DNA from: Nocardiopsis_C rhodophaea
Lineage (GTDB): Bacteria; Actinomycetota; Actinomycetes; Streptosporangiales; Streptosporangiaceae
Assembly (NCBI RefSeq): GCF_039530945.1
Contig: NZ_BAAAPC010000001.1
Span: 248,001-312,000 of the forward strand
Reading direction: 5' to 3'
Length of the DNA stretch: 64,000 bases
Part shown: positions 39,477 to 47,907 of the stretch, in pieces
Position numbering within the stretch: the stretch's first letter is position 1
Layout: each line of letters opens with the position of its first letter
The notes under the pieces: model-generated
What the model was told of the DNA's origin: nothing
The model's database searches: none
What the model saw: only the letters and a program-made list of their open reading frames with translations
Made by a program: the position numbers and the translations under genes

Positions 39477-41782
39477 TGGACTCGACCATCACCAGCACGG
39501 ACCGCGGACTCATCGGATTCAAGTCGGGGCTCCGTGTCGACGTCGTCGAGGACGACGCCGTCTACGTGTTCTCCGAGCGCGGAGTCACCGCGCTCCAGGG
39601 GCCCTACATGGAGACCCTCGCCCCGCTCCTGGACGGCACGCGGGACCTGGAGGGCGTCGTCCGCGCGGCGCCCGCCGAACTGGCTCCCGAGCAGATCGCC
39701 GCCATGGTCTCCCGCCTGGCGGCGGCGGGCCTGCTCACCGTCCGCTCCCCCAGCGGCGCCGCGGCCCCCACACCGGCGAGCGCCTACTGGGAGGCCGCGG
39801 GGCTCGACCCCGACACGGTCCCCACCGGCGACGCGTCACCGGCGCTGCACCTGCTCAGCGTGGGCGACATCGCGTCCGACGCGGCACTGGCCGCGCTGCG
39901 GCAGGCGGGCCTGACGGTGGCCGCCCAGAGTGTCCACACTCCCGGCACCTACCCCGACCTGGCTCCGGGCGCGTCCCTGTCGGTCGTGCTGTGCCCCGAC
40001 TACCTGGCCTCGGGGCTGGCCGAGATCGACGCCGCCCACCGCGCGGCGCGGCGGCCCTGGCTGCTCGCCAAGCCGCTGGGCAGCCAGGTGTGGGTGGGGC
40101 CGGTGTTCGACCCGCGGGCCCAGGGTGCCTGCTGGCACTGCCTCGCCCACCGGCTGTGGGGCCAGCGGCAGGGCGAGCTGCACGCGCAGACCGCGCTGGG
40201 CCGGTCCGGCCCCGCCTCCCGCCCCGTGGTCACGGTCCCCGCGCTCACGGCCACCGCGATGAGCACGGTCGGACTGGAGGCGGCCAAGTGGCTGGCCGGC
40301 TACCGCGGCGTCGAGCAGAGGGCGGTGTGGACCCTGGACAGCCTCACCCTCGACGCCCGGCGCCACGAGCTGCACGCCCGCCCCCAGTGCCCGTCGTGCG
40401 GCGACCCGTCGCTGATGCGGGAGCAGGCGCGGCGCCCGGTCGTGATCGCGGCCCGGGCCAAGGCCGCCGATACCGAGGGCGGCCACCGCGCACGCACGCC
40501 CCACGAGGTCCTCGACGACTTCGGCCACCTGGTCAGTCCCGTCACCGGAATCGTGAAGGAGATCCGGCAGGATCCGCGGGGACCGGCGGAGTTCAACTCG
40601 TTCCGCAGCGGGCCCAACATCGCCGCCGGGCGCACCGACCTGGTCGGGCTGCGGGCGATGCTGCGCGCCGAGAACGGGGGCAAGGGCACCACCCCGCTGC
40701 ACGCCCGGGTGAGCGCCCTGTGCGAAGCACTGGAGCGGCACAGCGGCTTCTTCCACGGCGACGAGGAGCGTGTCCGCGGCAGCTACACCGACCTCTCCGA
40801 CGCGGCGGTGCACCCGGACGCCTGCCAGCTGTTCGATCGGCGGCAGTTCGCCGACCGGGACCGGTGGAACGCCGAGCACGCCGCGTTTCAGCAGGTCTGC
40901 GATCCGTTCGACGACGACGCCGAGATGGACTGGACACCGGTGTGGTCGCTGACCGAGGAGCGGCACCGGCTGCTGCCGACCGCGATGCTGTACTTCAACG
41001 CGCCCGAGGGGACCGACCGGGTCACGGTGCGCGCGGACTCCAACGGCAATGCCGCCGGGACCAGCGTCGAGGACGCGGTCGTCCAGGGCGCGCTGGAGCT
41101 GGTCGAGCGGGACGCGGCGGCGATCTGGTGGTACAACCGCACCCGCCAGCCGGGGGTCGACCTGGCGGCGTTCGGCGACCCGTGGCTCGACCGGATGCGC
41201 GACGTCTACGCCGACATCGGACGCGAGTTCTGGGTGCTGGACACCACCTCCGATCTCGGGGTGCCGGCGATGGCCGCGGTGTCGCGGCGCACCGGCGGGC
41301 CGCGCGAAGACATCATGTTCGGCTTCGGGGCGCACTTCGATCCGCGCGTGGCCCTGCGGCGCGCCGTGACCGAGATGAACCAGCTCATGCCGGCGGTCCT
41401 CGACGGCACGCACCGGTGGGACGACCCCGACGCCGCCCGCTGGTGGAACGAGGCCCGCGCCGACGGCCACCCCTACCTGCGCCCCGACCCCGCCCGCCGC
41501 TTGCTGGGCCCGGCCGACTACCGCCGCGCGGACCGGCCGGACCTGGCCGACGACGTCGCCGCTCTGCGCGACCTCCTGGCCGAACGCGGCCTGGAGATGC
41601 TGGTGCTCGACCAGACCCGCCCCGATGTCGGCCTTCCGGTGGTGAAGGTCGTGGTCCCCGGTCTGCGCGGGTTTTGGGCGCGGTTCGCTCCGGGGCGGCT
41701 GTTCGATGTTCCCCTCGCCCTGGGGCGGGTACCGTTTCCCACTCGGTACGAGGACCTCAACCCCTATCCGCTCTTCCTGTGA
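39476..41782 (+). CDS. Fused E1-like/YcaO cyclodehydratase for azoline formation (TOMM C-D fusion)
   Basis: 768 residues from the GTG at 39476. The N-terminal ~360 residues are the ThiF/E1-like leader-binding part with a Cys4 zinc site: CWHC (Cys219, Cys222) and CPSC (Cys305, Cys308). The C-terminal ~400 residues are a SagD-type YcaO domain. Likely ATP/Mg elements are SALCEALERHSG, TSVEDAVVQGALELVERDA and FGFGAHFDPRVALRRAVTEMNQ. The C-terminus NPYPLFL carries the Pro-rich tail typical of active azoline YcaOs. It activates backbone amides with ATP so that Cys/Ser/Thr side chains cyclise. The gene overlaps the precursor stop by one base and is followed by the SagB-type gene. Confidence 0.92.
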   Translation: MDSTITSTDRGLIGFKSGLRVDVVEDDAVYVFSERGVTALQGPYMETLAPLLDGTRDLEGVVRAAPAELAPEQIAAMVSRLAAAGLLTVRSPSGAAAPTPASAYWEAAGLDPDTVPTGDASPALHLLSVGDIASDAALAALRQAGLTVAAQSVHTPGTYPDLAPGASLSVVLCPDYLASGLAEIDAAHRAARRPWLLAKPLGSQVWVGPVFDPRAQGACWHCLAHRLWGQRQGELHAQTALGRSGPASRPVVTVPALTATAMSTVGLEAAKWLAGYRGVEQRAVWTLDSLTLDARRHELHARPQCPSCGDPSLMREQARRPVVIAARAKAADTEGGHRARTPHEVLDDFGHLVSPVTGIVKEIRQDPRGPAEFNSFRSGPNIAAGRTDLVGLRAMLRAENGGKGTTPLHARVSALCEALERHSGFFHGDEERVRGSYTDLSDAAVHPDACQLFDRRQFADRDRWNAEHAAFQQVCDPFDDDAEMDWTPVWSLTEERHRLLPTAMLYFNAPEGTDRVTVRADSNGNAAGTSVEDAVVQGALELVERDAAAIWWYNRTRQPGVDLAAFGDPWLDRMRDVYADIGREFWVLDTTSDLGVPAMAAVSRRTGGPREDIMFGFGAHFDPRVALRRAVTEMNQLMPAVLDGTHRWDDPDAARWWNEARADGHPYLRPDPARRLLGPADYRRADRPDLADDVAALRDLLAERGLEMLVLDQTRPDVGLPVVKVVVPGLRGFWARFAPGRLFDVPLALGRVPFPTRYEDLNPYPLFL

Positions 41783-41801
41783 TCCCGTGCAATGAGAACG
41801 C

Positions 41802-43190
41802 GTGGCGATGATGATGTGCCCCCAGGCCGACGCTCCCCTCCCGGACCACCCGTCCTACCCCTCCCCGGTGCGGCGACTGCACTCGCTGCTGGAGGACACG
41901 CTGATCGAGGAGGGCGTGGGGGGATCCCTGGTCGCGGTCACGCGGTGGGGGGACATCCGGCTGGAGCGCCCCGGGGCGGCGGTACGGGAGCTGTTGCACC
42001 GCATGACCCTGGGGCCAGTCGACGCCGACAACGTGGTGGGCCGGGAGGACGGTGCGGAACGTGCCGAGCTGCGGCGCCTGCTGGACACCCTGGGCGGGTG
42101 CGTCGTGCACTCCCTTGGCGTCGATTCGGAGGCCGGGCCGGTGCTGTCGGCGGAACCGTTGGCGCGCCAGGCCGTGTTCTCCTCCGCCCCTCCCCCGGCG
42201 AAGGGGGACCGGCCGGTGCGGCTGTCCCGCTTCGCCACCATCCGGAGCGCCGAGGGAAGACTGGTGGTGGAGTCCCCGCTCTCGCTCCACCTGGTCGTGC
42301 TGCACCGTGCCCCGGCCCTGCGGGTGCTCGGCGAGCTGGGCTCCGCGACCACCGTGGCCGACATCGCCGCCGCCCTGGCGGACCTGCCCGCGGAGCTGGT
42401 CGCTGAGGTCGCCGCCTACCTGGCGGGGGCCGGGATGGTCGTGAGCGCCGAGCGTGATCCGCGGTCGGGCCGCCCCTGCGCCCGGGAGGACCTCGACCCG
42501 CGGCTGGCCGCCTGGACCCACCACGACCTGCTGTTCCACACGCGCAGCCGCTTCGGCCGCAACGGCGCGGCGCTGGGCACGCGGCGGAGCGGCACTCGGG
42601 AGGCGCCCACGCGGCGCACCGGACCGACCGTCCCCCTCCCGCGCGGCCCCCTCACCGCGCGGGACCGGTCGGCACACGCGCCGAGCCGCCGTCCGGTCTC
42701 GGTCAGCGAGCTGGGCGAGCTGCTGTCGCGGGCGCTGGGCGGCCCCGCCCCGCCCGCGGTTCCCGGCGCACCCGGCCCGCTCGCGGGGATGCGACTCTAC
42801 GTCACGGTCGCCCACAGCCCGGAGGTGCCGCGCGGCGTCTACCGGTACGACCCCGAGGACCACGCGCTGGTCCCCCTCCGCGCGGCGGAATCCGACGTCC
42901 AGGAGCTCCTGGACGGCGCGCGGGTCGCGGCGGGGGCTCCAGGGCGTGCCTCGATGCTGATCACGATCACCGCCCAGATCTCCGAGTTGGCACGGACCCT
43001 TGACGGATCCGGGTACTCCACCGTCCTGCTGGTGACGGGAGCCCTGCAGGAGCGGCTCCGCCAGGCGGCGGCGTCGCTGGGGCTGGCCGCCTCCACGCCG
43101 GTCACCGGGGACGTCGAGGTCGCCGCCCGCGCCCTGGGGATCGACGGCCTCGGCGAGGTCAGCGTCGGGGAGTTCGGCGCGGGCGGCTGA
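41802..43190 (+). CDS. SagB/ThcOx-type nitroreductase-fold protein, catalytic Lys-Tyr pair apparently lost
   Basis: 462 residues. An N-terminal winged-helix-like part (ALRVLGELGSATTVADIAAAL) leads to the family junction HHDLLFHTRSRFGRN. The nitroreductase fold follows, with RPVSVSELGELLSRAL, RLYVTVAHSPEVPRGVYRYDP and the terminal GEVSVGEFGAGG. Family members use FMN to oxidise azolines to azoles. The conserved KY of the segment ..KYexxaY.. aligns with Thr399-Leu400 here, while Tyr405 is kept, so dehydrogenase activity is doubtful. The protein may be a scaffold, leaving azolines unoxidised. The GTG at 41802 was used; ATG codons follow within 12 bases. Confidence 0.85.
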   Translation: MAMMMCPQADAPLPDHPSYPSPVRRLHSLLEDTLIEEGVGGSLVAVTRWGDIRLERPGAAVRELLHRMTLGPVDADNVVGREDGAERAELRRLLDTLGGCVVHSLGVDSEAGPVLSAEPLARQAVFSSAPPPAKGDRPVRLSRFATIRSAEGRLVVESPLSLHLVVLHRAPALRVLGELGSATTVADIAAALADLPAELVAEVAAYLAGAGMVVSAERDPRSGRPCAREDLDPRLAAWTHHDLLFHTRSRFGRNGAALGTRRSGTREAPTRRTGPTVPLPRGPLTARDRSAHAPSRRPVSVSELGELLSRALGGPAPPAVPGAPGPLAGMRLYVTVAHSPEVPRGVYRYDPEDHALVPLRAAESDVQELLDGARVAAGAPGRASMLITITAQISELARTLDGSGYSTVLLVTGALQERLRQAAASLGLAASTPVTGDVEVAARALGIDGLGEVSVGEFGAGG

Positions 43191-43202
43191 GGTGCGGCGG
43201 TG

Positions 43203-43808
43203 TCACAGCCACCCGGCCTCGGTGGCGATGCGGATGGCGTCGACCCGGTTGCGCGCGTTGAGCTTGGTGGTGACGGCCGTGAGGTAGTTGCGGACCGTGC
43301 CCGCGGTGAGGAAGAGCCGGCCGGCGATGTCCACGACGTCGGCGCCGCCGGCCGCGAGGCGCAGCACCTCGACCTCACGCGCGGTCAGCGGACAGTCCTC
43401 ACTGTCGAACGCGGCCAGGGCCAGCTGGCCGTCGACGACGCGTCGCCCGGCGGCGACCCCGCGGATGGCCTCGGCGAGCTCGTTGGGCGGGGCGTCCTTC
43501 AGGATGAACCCGCCGGCCTTCGCCGCCAGCGCCCGCCGCAGGGTCCCGGGCCTCCCCAGGCTGGTCAGGATCAGCGTGCGGGTCTCGGGGACCTCTTCGT
43601 GCACTTCGGCGGCGGCCGTCAGCCCGTCCTTGCCGGGGAGGTCGATGTCGATGATCGCGACGTCCGGACGGTGGTGGTGCACCGTCGGCAGGATCTCGTC
43701 GCCGGAGACGATGTCGGCGACCACCTCGATATCGTCTTCCAACCCGAGAAGCGAGACGAGCGCCCCACGCACCATGTGCATGTCCTCAGCGAGGATCACC
43801 CGGATCAT
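43203..43808 (-). CDS. DesR/NarL-type response regulator
   Basis: 201 residues. The receiver domain has the acidic pair in LAEDMHM, the phospho-acceptor Asp54 in AIIDIDLPG, TS at LILTSLG and the conserved Lys in GFILKDAP. The C-terminal LuxR helix-turn-helix includes PLTAREVEVLRLAAGGADVVDIA and AGTVRNYLTAVTTKLNARNRVDAI. The ATG at 43808 has GAAAGG about 8 bases upstream. The gene is convergent with the RiPP operon, 12 bases past its end. The DesK-like kinase at 35598 is the likely partner, since none is adjacent. Confidence 0.92.
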   Translation of the reverse strand: MIRVILAEDMHMVRGALVSLLGLEDDIEVVADIVSGDEILPTVHHHRPDVAIIDIDLPGKDGLTAAAEVHEEVPETRTLILTSLGRPGTLRRALAAKAGGFILKDAPPNELAEAIRGVAAGRRVVDGQLALAAFDSEDCPLTAREVEVLRLAAGGADVVDIAGRLFLTAGTVRNYLTAVTTKLNARNRVDAIRIATEAGWL

Positions 43809-44125
43809 TCGCAGACCTTTCGTCGCCTGTGCGGCAGAGCCGCCCGCTCGGTCTCTAGGCTGCGCGGAACACCGAGGACCGGTGCGGACGGACACCCCGC
43901 TCGGAATACCACGTGCATTATTTGCGGCTTATATTACATTCATCCGGAATGGTGGCCACAGGCAGATCCACGAAGATGACTATTGGCGAAACCGCCCCCC
44001 GCGCACGAAGATAAAATCACCCGGAGTAGGGGAATCGCAACTCTCGGCCAAACGTATTTGGTTGGTTGAATTCTGCCGCTCCTATCATCGACCGCGTGGA
44101 CCGAGGAAAATGCGGCGGCAATTCG
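43809..44125. other. Intergenic region, A+T-rich
   Basis: 317 bases between the response-regulator start and the end of the DUF2752 gene. Positions 43910-44060 are markedly A+T-rich and probably carry the response-regulator promoter. No gene seen; this looks like the right border of the biosynthetic region. Confidence 0.5.
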
Positions 44126-44683
44126 TCATACCCGCCGACGCGCCCGGCGGTTCCGCACGGCCATCACGCTCCACACGATGAGCAGGGGAAGCGCGTTGAG
44201 GACCGGGCCGACGGGGGAGAACTCGTCGCGTGGTGTGCGCAGCAGGTCGGCGTGGAGCTGCTGGTTGACCGCCAGGGCCACGAAGAGCACCCCCGATACC
44301 GCGCCGACCACGGGCCAGGAGCGCACGTAGGCGTTGAGCCAGTAGCCGGACGCCGCCCCGATCGCGGCGCGGACGAGGGTGGCCGCGGCACCGACCACCA
44401 GGGGAATGCCGAGGGGGTTGTAGGTCCACGACATCGCCCAGTCACCGCTCATCGCCGCCCACACCGACCGGGTGCCCCCGCACATGGGGTCCATGATGCC
44501 GATGTAGTGCGCCAGGCCGTGGACGTCGACCGGAGGCAGGCCGAACACCGCCATCAGTCCGCCGAGGACGAGCCCGCCGACGGCGGCGAGGGTGAACCAG
44601 CGGTGGGCGTCGTGCCGCTCGACGCGGAAGGCCAGCGGCCGCCTCCACGCGGCGGCGCTCGCCAGGTCCCGCACACCGGTCAC
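44126..44683 (-). CDS. DUF2752 membrane protein
   Basis: 185 residues with four to five membrane segments. The DUF2752 core is visible: PPVDVHGLAHYIGIMDPMCGGTRSVWAAMSGDWAMSWTYNPLG in register at about 50-92, with the Cys-Gly-Gly-Thr-Arg box. Function is unknown; such proteins are widespread small inner-membrane proteins. The GTG at 44683 overlaps the stop of the upstream S4 gene (GTGA), so the two are coupled. The C-terminus is Arg-rich and cytoplasmic. Confidence 0.82.
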   Translation of the reverse strand: MTGVRDLASAAAWRRPLAFRVERHDAHRWFTLAAVGGLVLGGLMAVFGLPPVDVHGLAHYIGIMDPMCGGTRSVWAAMSGDWAMSWTYNPLGIPLVVGAAATLVRAAIGAASGYWLNAYVRSWPVVGAVSGVLFVALAVNQQLHADLLRTPRDEFSPVGPVLNALPLLIVWSVMAVRNRRARRRV

Positions 44684-45138
44684 TTCTCGCCCCGCAGGCG
44701 CTCGATCATGCGGCGGTCGCGCTTGGTCGGGCGGCCGGCTCCCCGCTCGCGGCGGGCCACCGGCATCGACGCCTGCGGCGGCGGTGGCGGGGTGTGGTCG
44801 GTGTAGCAGCGCACCGCGACCGGTGCGCCGACGCGCTTCTCCAGGATGTGCGCGACCTCGACGATGCGGGTGACACCGTGCGCCCTGAGCCGGATCGTGT
44901 CGCCGACGCCGACCGACGTCGCGGGCTTGGCCGCCCGGTCGTTGACCCGGACATGTCCGCCCCGGCAGGCCTGCGCGGCTTCCGCGCGCGTCTTGAGCAG
45001 CCGGACCGCCCACAGCCAGCGGTCCACCCGCGTCGTCGGCGGCCCAGGTGGCAGGGGCTTCTCCTGCGCGGGCGGGCGCTCCGACCGCGGCCCCTGGGGT
45101 GCCCTCTCCTGCGCCTGCTCCTGGTATGGGTCGTTCAC
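44680..45138 (-). CDS. S4-domain RNA-binding protein (Hsp15-like)
   Basis: About 152 residues. The S4 domain begins at TRVDRWLWAVRLLKTRAEAAQAC and continues through GGHVRVNDRAAKPATSVGVGDTI, matching ribosome-associated heat-shock protein 15. The C-terminus is Arg/Lys-rich (RPTKRDRRMIERLRGEK). Hsp15 binds 50S subunits carrying stalled peptidyl-tRNA. The GTG at 45138 (MNDPYQEQ) has AAGGA about 10 bases upstream. An earlier start would add residues lacking a ribosome-binding site. The N-terminal 35 residues are Pro/Gln-rich and probably disordered. Confidence 0.85.
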   Translation of the reverse strand: MNDPYQEQAQERAPQGPRSERPPAQEKPLPPGPPTTRVDRWLWAVRLLKTRAEAAQACRGGHVRVNDRAAKPATSVGVGDTIRLRAHGVTRIVEVAHILEKRVGAPVAVRCYTDHTPPPPPQASMPVARRERGAGRPTKRDRRMIERLRGEK

Positions 45139-45230
45139 CGCTTGAGGTCCTTCGCTGCGTTCGACGTCTGGCCCCTCGTGCCGCAACTGTAGATGCGGAG
45201 GTGGGGCCAACGGTAGGCGGAGGCCGACTC

Positions 45231-45300
45231 CTCCGTTGATCTCGGCGATATCGACCTCGTACTCGCCGGTATGAGGTCGATATCGCCGAGATCAACGGAG
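45231..45300. repeat. Perfect 28-base inverted repeat, copy 2 of a dispersed element; probable terminator
   Basis: Arms 45231-45258 and 45273-45300 are perfectly complementary around a 14-base loop. The arm sequence closely resembles the repeat at 36928-36989 (core GTTGATC, then GATATCGACC). It lies between the PAP2 gene end and the S4 gene start, on the same strand. Confidence 0.8.
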
Positions 45301-45336
45301 AAGGGAGAAGGGGGAGGGAGGTCGCGATCGGCCGGG

Positions 45337-46221
45337 TCAGTCGCGCGCCGCGCACTCCAGGCGGGGCGGACGCTCCTCGGCGATCTTGGGCGCGCGACCG
45401 TACCAGGGCCACCAGTTGGTGGTCCGCCCCTCGGGGATCATGCGGTCCAACCGGATGGTGAGGGCGAGGGCGAATCCTCCGGCGATCATGCCGGTAACCA
45501 GGTCGGTGAACCAGTGGAAGTGCAGGTAGGCCGAGACCATCGACTGCAGGATCGCGATGCCGACGATGCAGTAGCCCAGGCGGCGGACGATGTGCGGGCG
45601 CACTGCGCGGTAGCGGATGATCAAAAACAGCACGAGCCCGTAGATCAGGGTGGCGTTGGCGCCATGGCCGGAGGGGAAGGACACGTCGCCGTGGTCGCCG
45701 AAGAAGGCCGGGTCGAAGGTCCGCGGATGGTTGCGCGCCAGCAGCAGCTTCATGGACGCCACCAGGCACACCATCCCGAAGACGCCGCCCACGCCGAGGA
45801 CGACCGGCCGCCAGGAGCGGTGCCAGTACGCCAGCTGCAGCGCGGTCGCGGTGAGCACGGGCAGCGCCACGGCACGCGAGGCCACGGTGTCGGGCCACAG
45901 GATCAAAAACTGCCGCATCTCGTCCCAGTACGGCCGGGGCGCGGTGTTCACGAAGTTGTCGATGGGGTGCAGCGGCCCCGCCGAGAGCACCGTCATGGTG
46001 ATCAACGCCACTGCCAGAATGATCGCGGTCTTGTCCGAGGCCAGACCCCACGCGATCTCACTCACGCTTGGCCAGGTCACCTGGGGTGTGGAGCGCCTGC
46101 CCGACGCCCCGGTGGAGATTCGGGGCGCCGCGCGCAGGACGCCGTTGGCTCTATCTTTGGAGGGGAGCGAATGGCCCGCCCGGTGCGGCGGCTTCGTCCG
46201 GATCCGCGATGTGTGCATCAT
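45337..46221 (-). CDS. PAP2-family membrane phosphatase
   Basis: Up to 294 residues, with the first ~60 soluble and the start uncertain. Six membrane segments follow. The three phosphatase motifs are present: KLLLARNHPR (KX6RP-like), FPSGHGANAT (PSGH) and SAYLHFHWFTD (SRxxxxxHxxxD-like). The enzyme dephosphorylates lipid phosphates such as phosphatidate or undecaprenyl pyrophosphate on the outer membrane face. The C-terminal tail is Arg/Pro-rich. A GTG at V53, just before the first helix, is an alternative start. It stands alone and has no visible tie to the biosynthetic genes. Confidence 0.88.
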   Translation of the reverse strand: MMHTSRIRTKPPHRAGHSLPSKDRANGVLRAAPRISTGASGRRSTPQVTWPSVSEIAWGLASDKTAIILAVALITMTVLSAGPLHPIDNFVNTAPRPYWDEMRQFLILWPDTVASRAVALPVLTATALQLAYWHRSWRPVVLGVGGVFGMVCLVASMKLLLARNHPRTFDPAFFGDHGDVSFPSGHGANATLIYGLVLFLIIRYRAVRPHIVRRLGYCIVGIAILQSMVSAYLHFHWFTDLVTGMIAGGFALALTIRLDRMIPEGRTTNWWPWYGRAPKIAEERPPRLECAARD

Positions 46222-46751
46222 GTGTGCTCAGTGCTGTCTCACGAATTGTGGGCTGGCCTGCGGCACGGGTGTGCTTGAGGGGGACGGGCTCGCCGCTGGG
46301 ACAGGGGTCGATGGTTGCGGGGGCGGGGACACTGCGTCCAAAAGGCGCCCGCGCGGCCGGGGATGTCCGTGTCGAAGTTGTCGAGGTTGAGGTCTGCCGC
46401 TGGGGGTCGATCCTGCTCACCGCAGGTTTCCGGGCGGCCAGGGGTTTCCGCCGGGAAAACCGACTAACGTTACCCAGCTGTTTATTTGAACATTTCCGAC
46501 ACGTGAGCATAGCGCCCTGTTGGCACACCCGACACGAGCGGCCCATCGGTACTCCTTGGACACACTGGGCGCTTCACCCGCCGCTCAGGCGATGACCGGC
46601 GAGAGTTCACCCGCCCGCCGTCGCCATGTGAGTTATCTGTTAGGTGATGTCGGCCACAGATCGGTTCCGCTCCGTGATGTGGCACTCTTCGTAACGAGCC
46701 TCCGCACATCCTTCGCGCCGCGCACGGCGCCGCAGAGCAGAAAGGCCGTTG
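46222..46751. other. Intergenic region with no supported gene
   Basis: 530 bases between the divergent PAP2 and GntR genes. It should contain both promoters; the least GC-rich part is 46440-46510. Open frames here have no family resemblance or ribosome-binding site. Confidence 0.5.
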
Positions 46752-47429
46752 ATGGTCGACCTCCCCGAGCGGTCGGACGTGGAATCCCGCTTGGCCCGCA
46801 ACCCGTTGCGGGAGCAGATCCGTCGGTTCCTCGTCGACGGTCTGCTGTCCGGGCGCTGGCAGCCGGGGGAACGCATCGTCGAACGGCGCATCGCCGCCGA
46901 GCTCAACGTGAGCCAGGCGCCGGTGCGCGAGGCCCTGCGCGAGCTGGAGACACTGCGGCTCATCGAGTCCGTGCCGAACAAGGGGGCGCGCGTACGCGAC
47001 TTCGGTGTCGCTGACATGGCTGAGATCTATCCCGTCCGGGCCGGTCTCGAACTTGTCGCGGCCGAACTGGCGGCCCCGCGTCTGGCGGACGATCCCCGGC
47101 CGCTGGAGCGCGAGGTCGAGGCGCTCAACCGCGCGACGGCCACCGGCGACGTGGACGAGCAGGTCAGACACAGTGTGGAGTTCCACCGGGCCATCGTGCG
47201 AGCCGCCAACAACAGTGTGCTTTCCCACACCTGGGAGTCCCTGGGCGTCGAAGTCTGGACCGCGCTATCGGTCCGCTGGCTCAATATGGAGCTCCACGCC
47301 AAGGCCGCAGACCACGCCCAAATCACCGAAGCCTTCCGCCAGCGCGACCCCAACGTCGGCCGGATGCTCAGCGACCACGTGCTGAACTACGTCAAGGCGG
47401 CGTTGAAGACGCACAACGTGGCGCACTGA
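46752..47429 (+). CDS. GntR-family regulator, FadR/FCD subgroup
   Basis: 225 residues. The N-terminal winged helix reads PLREQIRRFLVDGLLSGRWQPGERIVERRIAAELNVSQAPVREALRELE in register. The C-terminal all-helical FCD domain has EIYPVRAGLELVAAELAA, VEFHRAIVRAANNSVL and, near the end, LSDHVLNYVKAAL. The Asp/His ligand set of metal-binding FCD domains is partly visible. The ATG at 46752 follows AAAGG. Position immediately upstream of pdhABC on the same strand suggests control of pyruvate dehydrogenase, as PdhR does in enterics. That is inference. Confidence 0.9.
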   Translation: MVDLPERSDVESRLARNPLREQIRRFLVDGLLSGRWQPGERIVERRIAAELNVSQAPVREALRELETLRLIESVPNKGARVRDFGVADMAEIYPVRAGLELVAAELAAPRLADDPRPLEREVEALNRATATGDVDEQVRHSVEFHRAIVRAANNSVLSHTWESLGVEVWTALSVRWLNMELHAKAADHAQITEAFRQRDPNVGRMLSDHVLNYVKAALKTHNVAH

Positions 47430-47907
47430 GCGCGCCCGACGCCGCGTACCGGATCGGGCGCCCGAACGCGCGCTGATCTCCGTTCTCTCCCCCGGGGCGG
47501 GCGCCGGGCCGCACCCGTCGCGAAGATCTCAGTCACCCATCCGCCTCTTTGCGCGCTACGCGCGGGAACTACCCTAGAGTCATATTGATCGATCATCGAT
47601 CAGTCCGTAGAGTAAGCGCGACACACGTCACATAGAACATCGGTCTTGCGTGATCAGCGAGCCGACCGGCCGGACCAGCCCGAAACCGATGTATGAGCGG
47701 GCCCGCGACCGGGAAGCGAAGCTGAAGAACGACTAACGAGTCCGGCCGAACGGACGCGGCACAGACTCGAACAGCCACTTGCGCGCCCCCGCCGTTGAGC
47801 CCGGCGTCGGCGCGTCCGCCCTGGCCACGACCACTGTTGGCCACGGCGCGGGTCTCCGGGGCCCACCGGCCCTCCGGAGACCGTCCCCGCACGTAGAAAG
47901 GCACACC
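47430..47907 (+). promoter_or_regulatory. Promoter/leader region of the pdh operon with a 17-base palindrome
   Basis: 478 gene-free bases. The palindrome TGATCGATCATCGATCA at 47586-47602 has 8-base arms around one C, the form of a dimeric GntR operator. It sits about 305 bases before the first pdh start, so a long leader is implied if it lies at the promoter. No small gene is evident. Confidence 0.55.

Noticed and set aside
44126..46051. 641-codon minus-strand frame spanning the PAP2, S4 and DUF2752 region
   Set aside because: Only its last 185 codons match a family (DUF2752). The rest is out of frame with the clear PAP2 and S4 genes.
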